Assembly: GCF_019175385.1 (NCBI RefSeq)
Contig: NC_083348.1
Span: 50,924,950 to 50,988,949 of the forward strand
Length of the DNA: 64,000 bases
Source of the DNA: Lycium barbarum
Lineage: Eukaryota; Streptophyta; Magnoliopsida; Solanales; Solanaceae
Reading direction: 5' to 3'
The position numbers were made by a program, and so were the translations under genes. Below, in pieces: positions 56,872 through 64,000 of this stretch (position 1 is the stretch's first letter; the number at the start of each line of letters is the position of its first letter). Under the pieces are notes generated by a model. That model had not been told where the DNA came from and made no database searches. It saw only the letters and a program-made list of their open reading frames with translations.

Positions 56872-57388
56872 AAGCTACAGGACATTTAGGATGTTACCTT
56901 TCCTTCTTACTCTAGATCATGCGATAGAGCCAAGAGATAGGAAATGATATGCCTTATATACTGACCTCTAATTTCAGCAGGAGAATGGTGTCGACAAGAA
57001 AAGGTAAGTAATGCTACTGGGAGTTACAGAGGCTAATATTTCATTGCGGTTACATTATCAAAAATTGTATATATACAGAATGGCAGACTGGCCATCATCA
57101 AGGTAAGTTATTGTAAGTATAGTAAGAAAATTGATTGAATGTATATATTGTTGATAAGTTCAGTTATAAGGTGCACACAGAAGGAGCTGAAGAAATCAGT
57201 AAAAATATAAGTAACGGTAAGCAGGATATATGTTAGATATGTTATGAATGTTGCAGGTATGATTGAAATGCAGCTAAAGATTAAAAGGGAAAGTAAATAG
57301 AAAAGTATAACAGGTACAGTTTGAGTTGGACATACGAGGTAAGTTCATCATTTTCATACTGTTGTTGGTATTGGGAGCCCTGTGTGGC

Positions 57389-57389
<1 letters not shown>

Positions 57390-57415
<26 letters not shown>
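57390..57415. repeat. (TA)n microsatellite
   Basis: Short TA run in the E internal region. Confidence 0.9.
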
Positions 57416-57419
<4 letters not shown>

Positions 57420-60400
57420 GCCCTGTGAGACATTGTTGGTATTTCCTGCGTGCAGGTTTTGGGGTACTAAGAAATACAGAGGAAACTCTGCCAAAATTTT
57501 CCTAGAAACAAAAAGGGAATGAGATATAAGTTCATAATATGTCTTGAAAGGTCGTGTCAACAGTAATGATAGGATTGGACCAAGTTGTAAGTCTAACTTC
57601 GAGAAATAAAGTTAACCATTGAATTGATGGTAATAGTAATCATGAGGTCAATATCGATATGGTAAAAAGAAATGCTAGGATAATTTGGAAGGACTTGTGA
57701 TACTAAGGGATGATTTAGAAAAGGCTGGCAAACCTTAATAGAGTGTTATATTGAGGTATCGACTGAATTGATAAGAAGGGATAAATTACGACGAGTTTAT
57801 AGTTAAAAGGAGTAATAGTATGACTGAGATAAGAGTACGGAGGGGGAAGAATTGTGACGAATATGAATGTATTGATAAGACAGCTTGTGAGATATTAAGG
57901 ATAAGATTGATCAGGAAGGGAAAAAGGGTAAGTACGCCTACTCCGCAGAATGTAATTAAACTATAGTAATAATCGTGAATAAGGTTAAGAAGTGTATAGG
58001 ATTGATTACGAATAGGATATTATGTGAACATAATAAGGATTGTTATGAAAATGAGTGAAGCCTAGTGAGGAAATGACTAAAAGATATGACGTGATCTGTG
58101 CAACTAAAGTATAAAGGCAAATGTGAAATGGAAAAGCAAGGTATAGAACGAATAAGAAAGACTTATAAAGTTCTATAGGGAAAGTTCAGAATAGAGATTA
58201 TGTGGTAACGAAAATGAAAGCGAGCACAAGAAAAGAAGGAGTTAATTGAAAGAAGGAAATAAGAAGGAAGCGAGCGAGATAACAGTGCAGTAATAGGTTA
58301 CGACATGTATAGCCAAGGACACGGGTAATATAAGTGACGGAATTGTAAAAGACCAAATTACAGAAAGATAAGCAACGAGGTAGAATGAGTGCTAGAAAAT
58401 GACTAGTATGACAAGAACAAACAGGGATGAACAGAATACGTTGTGAAAATGAGAAAGGGATTATGCAGGAGTAGTGTTTTCCGAAGGATACAGAGGTAGC
58501 ATGAGATTCCTCGTGCACAGAATGAAAGATGGACATAGACTAAAGAAATGGTAAGGGAATACTAAAGGAAGCACCCAAGATAGGCGTAATTAATTGAATA
58601 CGAGTATAAAATATAAGGGAAATCTATAGCTACAAACTTAAAGGTGTAGTACGGCGACAAGGTGATAAGATAAGACCATTATTAAGACGAACTTGAAATG
58701 ATTTTGAGTAAGTTAGAAGCCAGTGTTGGGTACACAACAAGGGTAAAAGAGCATAAGGCATAAGGGGGTATTGCATGTATATGACTTCACCTAGGAAGTA
58801 GTGAAATCCTTAAAGGATAAGGACTGTAGGCCTAAGAACAAATGAGGTATTGTGAATTTATTAAAGGAAATAGATGATATAGGTTGGGGTAAAGATAGTA
58901 TTATAAGAGAACTTTGGACACTTATCATCAGGATATAAGTGTTACCTAATTGAGAATTTGGAACGATTACAAGTGCTAATTAATTGTTGATTGGAGTAAA
59001 CGGAATGTGGCCTTGGGTGAGTTACTACATTGGTTGCCTTACTCGAGTACAGATTATTAGAGGAGATTTTGTACTAAATATAAAAAAAAAGCTCTCGTCG
59101 CTTCGCGAATTTGTTAAGGTTTCGTACGTGGATAATCAAGGTTATAAATTATAAAGAAAAGACATGGATATGGTACAATTTACCAAGTGAGTTAGAAAAC
59201 AAAAAGAGATCAGGTGAATTTGAGATTGGAAATAGGGACATAAAGCAAACTATAAACAGATAATGGTATAAGTACACCCTAAAAGGGGAAGCGGGTGTGA
59301 GAAAAGCAAGTGTAAAATGGAAACAATTGACACTGCAATATATTTAATATGGATACTGAAACTTCAAGTGAGATCCCTTGCCGAAACAAGTTAATAAGAT
59401 CTGAAAGCCAGCAATAAACGGATAGAAGTCAGGATGATATTTGAGACGGTGTTGAGAATCATTTGTAAAGGTCTTGAATTGTATGACATTAAAAGTGGGT
59501 GCTTATAAAAAGAAAGAATACAACAAGAAAATGGTAACAAGTAACTTAAGAGATATTATAAAGGATAGCAATGCTATACTGGATTAGAGGTTAAGATGTT
59601 GGCAATGGGGTTGTTTGCTAATGATATTGTGACTTATAAGTAGCAAAGGAGAGGGGACAGAAAATCTCCTATAATAAGATATGAGAAATCAAAGGATGAA
59701 TCAAGGGAAAGGAGTATGACAAGATAGGCTACGAGCGAGTTTTAGTACGGACGAGATATGTAAAGCATAATGAGCCAGGAGAAGGAAAGACTGTGACTAA
59801 GATTGGATATATTTTATACAAGTTGTACAAGAATAGTTATATAACCTACGAATATTTGCATGCTAAGAATGAGACCAAGTGAGTATGTGATAAGAAGAGT
59901 AAGGATTCGGTAATAACAATGTGGTTACGATATTTCGAGCGTATTAAGGAAAGATGTAAAGATAGTTTAAGCCAAATTACCGAGATAGAATTAATACTAA
60001 GGGCAAATAGGACGTGGCCATGGATTAGCCGAAGATTTATCCCGATACCGATTGTAAGATAAGAGAGGAGAAGGCAAGGTAAAGCATGAAGACTACTGAG
60101 ACGACACTAAGATATCTTTTGGGCTCATTTGAGCACTTACGCATATTCTGATGCGTGATAGGAAAACAAAGAGCAAATCTGAGTCAAGAGGAAATAGAAG
60201 AGTTTGAATTAAAGATAAAGAAACGACACGAGATAATATGCCTAAAGTGGTATAAGTTCGATTAAGGGAAATGGTTTAAGCGAGACGGTCAGAACAAGCG
60301 GGTTACTGGATGACAGTGAATTTCTATGTCAAATCAAAAATTCTTTTAGAATTATACCAGTTAATGACAGTCAGATCACAGAGCAGCTATGTAAAGTTAT

Positions 60401-61039
60401 TATATGAGGGAACTCTAGCGCTACTTGATAGCCAACTCTAAGGATTGAGATTAAGAGCTAAAAAGTAGAGTGACAGTTAGAGTCTTTTAAAGAAGTCGAG
60501 GAGTGATACATGAGGCCGAAGATTCCATAATATGGATTGGAACAGCAGAGCAATGTAAGGTTATTGAAGTAATATAATGTAACACCTTGGAAAATTTCGT
60601 TTTATTCGTAGAGTCTGTGAAGGTTCTACAGGTTGCCAGAGGCATGAAATACTCCAGGGATAGTAAAGTCTAATAAATCGACGAGGGACGTCTACGCGTA
60701 AGAGGTAAGATGAAGTGAACGATAAATCTTGAGGGAGTAACTATAGAAAAAGAAAAAGTCGAGTTATGACTAAGTGCACCTGGGAAAGAGTAAGATTTCA
60801 ATAGAAGAGCTCGCAATACAACTGTCAACCAACCGTGAGATAAGGAGGAGAGTAAAGACAACGACGTGGAATTATTACCTCGAGAAATAATAGAATGAGG
60901 AAATATTACGGAATGGTTACTTAGGGATCTGGAATGTTATAATAAATTGTAGGGAATCGACCAACGAAAGAGTCATGTGAAGAGCATAATTCAGTAAAAG
61001 AACACTTAAGGAAGTATTGGGAGTACAAGATTAGTTTAA

Positions 61040-61073
61040 CATTCGAGGACGAATATTCTAAAGGGGGGAAGGA
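61040..61073 (+). other. E polypurine tract with upstream palindrome
   Basis: CATTCGAGGACGAATA then TTCTAAAGGGGGGAAGGA before the 3' LTR at 61074. Confidence 0.85.
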
Positions 61074-64000
61074 TGTTACATTCCATGTTTTCATGCGTTG
61101 GAAAGCGTGCGGGTTAAATGACATTAATAACCCAAATGACGTTATCCCCCCAGCCTATAGGTGGTTAAAGTGATGGTACGCATGTATCGTAAGGATTTGA
61201 AGTTAAACCAATCGAAGAAAATAAGTTTCGTCGAGGTTTAAAATTTATTTGAATGGAATACAGTCCAAGCTATTATATCCCATATTTTTTGACTAGAAAA
61301 TTTAATCGTCCAACATGAGCAAATTTACCCGAGCCCGGAGAATTCGATCATACCAAAGGATGAAAATCAAAAGCTCGGTGTATACAAGGAATGAAGTCCC
61401 AAAATAATTTAGGACTTAACTAGTATGACCACGGTGATTGAGAATAATATTTTGTGTGTACCAAAAGGGACTATGGACTAGTGCTACGTCACATAATCAT
61501 GGAAATGGGTATATGAAGTGTATTAAAAATAATTGATATTAAAATGAATTCAGATCAAGAAATTAATTATGTGTGTAATTTTTTAAATATTTGATTCTAA
61601 GCGGATATGAAGAATTGAATAAATTAATAAGCAAATAAGGGTGGAACCACACTTCTCCTTCTCCGTGTGGCAGCACCTAACAAGATAGAGGTGTCACTAT
61701 GTTGATTAATAAGGGTGATGATTCATATGCACAAGAAGTGCATGTTGACACGTGTGAAAACAAGGAGGAATGGTCAACTTTTAATTTTAACACTTTCCAT
61801 TACAAGGTACATTTGGAAGGAACTAAATATGTATAGTATGAAACCATTGAGATAACCATGGAGACTCACAGCAACGTATTTCTGTGTATTTACACACACA
61901 CACACCTCAACGTCGTTCCATGAATAGATATATGAAACAAAGTTATTCAATTTTGTTACGGGTTCCGCTCACTGCATCGATCACGTTGTTCCGTTTTGTT
62001 GAATTTGGAATTTCTTCAAGGTGAAGTAATGTGGAAGAAGAGTATTTCTTGGTATATAAGGTAAGAATTATCGTCTTCTAAGTATACTTAAATTCATTGA
62101 AGTCATAGCTAAATTGTGGAATGAGAAATACGAAAATTATACCGTAGATCGTATTTGATGTGGTTGTTGGCTTACGGGCTGTTTTGTGGATTATGTAGAT
62201 GTTGTTAGGGATGGAGATTATGGTAAATAGCATGAATAATACGTTCTTGATGTTGCTATATATGTCTATGTGTTTATAAAGAGAATCGATGGAAAATTTA
62301 TCGATATAGGTTTGGACTAAAACTCGAGGAAAGAGATTTTGTGTTCTTGAATTAGTTGAAAAGGGATTAAGAGAGATTATTGGGTTGTTGTCGTTGTTGT
62401 TGGTATTGTTGTGATAATCGGAGATTAACTGTATGTTCGGGTTAGGCGAATTATACAGAGAAACTGCTACCCGATTTTCGTTAAGTCCTTAATTAATCAA
62501 AATACTAATCAAGAAGTATGAACTAAGAAGTGATTCCCATATGTAATTGGTTGTAGATTTATAAGTTTGGGAAATCGTAGTTTATTAACAATAGTGTTAC
62601 TTTCACATTAAATAGGCTAAAAGGGCGACGAAGCAGGCTTGGTTACAGTTGATCTACGATAGGTATGTAAAGCTAACCCTTCTTTCTTTTGGCATGATCT
62701 TTATAAAACAAACAGACGACGTTCATATGACTCCAAAGAACCTCCTATTCTTAGAGACACTAGGATGGCTAATGTTCTTGATTCCCAGAACTTATTTTAT
62801 TATGTCTTGATACGTGTTTATGATTCGAGCCGTCCTATTTTGATATAATCCATAGTGCCATTCGAAGGGTACTTGATATGACTATTGTCTTGATTTTCAA
62901 ATGATAGTTCATATTGATTATTTTATTGAGTCTCAGATATTACTTAGTTTGCATATGGTTGCTCACTACTCTGCTCATGCATGCCGTAATATATCTTTCA
63001 CAGAGTCCCGGGCCGGGTATGTTTTCGTGCACAGTTTCACTGCATTGTTCACCGAGTCACTCACTAGAGGGTCGGGTACGGTATATATATATATATATAT
63101 ATACATATATGATATGATGATGTGATAATATGATGATATGATGATGTGATAATATGATGATATGATGATGTGATTATGGCGCCAAGGATGGCATGTGATG
63201 ACTTTATTCACCGAGTACCATAATGGGCCGGGTATGATATATGATATTGATATGCATGATTTACATTTCATAAGGCAAGTGTATTTGTATTTTGAATGTC
63301 ATACTTGTCTCCTGTGATCCCTGTTTCAGTCTTGATCCTCCTTATTGTATTTCATGCTTTATATACTCAGTACACATCTCGTACGAACCCCCTTTCTCCG
63401 GGGGGCTGCGTTTCATCCCCGCAGGTACAGATACTCGATTTGGTTGTCCTCCAGCTTAGGATTTCCACTCAGCTGTCTTGGAGAGCTCCATTGTTCCAGA
63501 GCCTAGACTTTTGGTACAAATCTTTTAATGTACATATATGTTAATCCAGGGGTACGGCGGGGCCCTGTCCCGTCATATTTCACTATCGATACTCTTAGAG
63601 GTTTGTAGACATATGTGTGAGTTGTGTATAAGTTTTGTTCAGCTGTGTCTATACGATATGCTATGGATATTTTCGTCTGTAATGGCGGCCTTGTCGGCCT
63701 GTGCATGGTATTGATATGTAGTGGCAGCCTTGTCGGCTTGCGTATGGTATTGATATGTCGTGCCAGCCTTGTCGGCTTGTGTATAATATTGACATGTAAT
63801 GGCAGCCTTGTCGGCTTGCGTATCATATTATATTTTGATTAGTTGTGACTCCTCAGGATACAGGTTATCTAGATACCTATATATGATGACGTTATGAACC
63901 TTTGAAGCTCTTTTGCAAGTTTCCATATTGTTCTTAAGAATCAGTTTGTCTATATTTAATAGGTACGTATACGAGTGTCCAGCTCGGGCACTAGTCATGG
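61074..64000 (+). repeat. Element E 3' LTR (cut by window end)
   Basis: TGTTACATTCCATG onward, parallel to the 5' LTR but without F. By alignment about 23 bp are missing at the window end. Differences include a 24-bp unit (GATATGATGATGTGATAATA plus TGAT) repeated nearly three times at 63111-63177, present once in the 5' LTR, and a longer TA run at 63081. Confidence 0.9.

Larger units (their letters stand above)
54888..56977 (+). other. Candidate intron of element E
   Basis: Donor ATAAG|GTAAGA; branch-like TACTGAC at 56959; acceptor TAATTTCAG ending at 56977. The next ATG (56985) begins MVSTRKGK and closes at once, which looks like a gag start left behind after gag was lost. Confidence 0.45.
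56791..61039 (+). mobile_element. Element E internal region, non-coding
   Basis: 4.3 kb, A/G-rich on the plus strand and dense with stops. The longest frames are short and mostly antisense, and no protease, RT or integrase motif was found. Parts recur in D1 (1-941), 31716-32087 and 46380-46734, so this non-coding sequence belongs to a multi-copy family. At 60579 TGTAACACCTTGG resembles an LTR start, but nothing LTR-like follows. Confidence 0.75.
51426..64000 (+). mobile_element. Element E: non-coding LARD-like retrotransposon (runs off the window)
   Basis: LTRs of about 2.9 kb start TGTTACATT and end GGTCGTGACA, around a 4.3 kb internal region (56775-61073) without any Gag or Pol motif. Primer site, hairpin, acceptor-like site, PPT palindrome and PPT are present. 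The 5' LTR is split by solo LTR F. The left flank GTATT should recur after the 3' LTR, outside the window. Confidence 0.88.

Noticed and set aside
58198..58536. 112-residue minus-strand hydrophobic frame in the E internal region
   Set aside because: Antisense to an A/G-rich region, which yields Phe/Leu/Ser-rich frames by composition; no supporting motif.
60579..60610. TGTAACACCTTGGAAAATTT as the start of another LTR in the E internal region
   Set aside because: It resembles the K LTR start, but similarity does not continue and no terminus or duplication follows.

Overview
The window is nuclear DNA from a large, repeat-rich eudicot genome. My guess is Solanaceae, with low confidence. I see no ordinary host gene, no tRNA gene and no CRISPR array. 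Almost every base belongs to LTR retrotransposons, mostly long-LTR Ty3/gypsy elements of the Tekay/Del chromovirus type and their non-autonomous derivatives. Most short open frames here are accidental, for example Tyr-Ile runs read from (TA)n tracts.

Left block (1-32087). A minus-strand element (D1) has its leader at 1-941 and its 5' LTR at 942-31715. That LTR is split by a gag-only element, C (2280-30394, target duplication GTGAC). The 3' LTR of C is split by A (8809-29344, duplication GGGAA). A is a Tekay/Del element with gag, protease, RT, RNase H, integrase and chromodomain, broken by three in-frame stops. The 5' LTR of A is split by B (11306-20521, duplication TATTC), which has 3.6-3.8 kb LTRs around a 1.85 kb non-coding middle carrying a 5S rRNA-like sequence. 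All three duplications can be read directly, so the order of insertion is D1, then C, then A, then B.

Middle block (32088-46734). Two plus-strand LTRs (K, J) are followed by a decayed J gag that runs into a minus-strand E-type LTR. That LTR sits in a minus-strand LTR pair (D3) separated by only 23 bp. D3 interrupts the gag of a different, short-LTR minus-strand element (I). A 125-bp assembly gap lies in the D3 LTR, beside a sequence resembling mitochondrial nad5.

Right block (46735-64000). LTR H contains a 969-bp solo LTR (duplication CACTA) and LTR G. G contains E, an element with about 2.9 kb LTRs and a 4.3 kb non-coding middle. The 5' LTR of E holds the solo LTR F (duplication TGGGT). The window ends inside the 3' LTR of E.

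How the parts work together. A is the only element here with recognisable replication enzymes. C, B, E and D1 lack them but keep the cis-acting signals: an initiator-Met tRNA primer site, a leader hairpin with a self-complementary loop, a palindrome beside the polypurine tract (not visible for D1, whose 3' end is outside), and an apparent splice donor in the LTR with an acceptor next to the gag start. The pattern suggests non-autonomous elements mobilised in trans. It also suggests that splicing separates a gag mRNA from a full-length genomic RNA that alone keeps the primer site and the hairpin. These are inferences from sequence and need RNA evidence.
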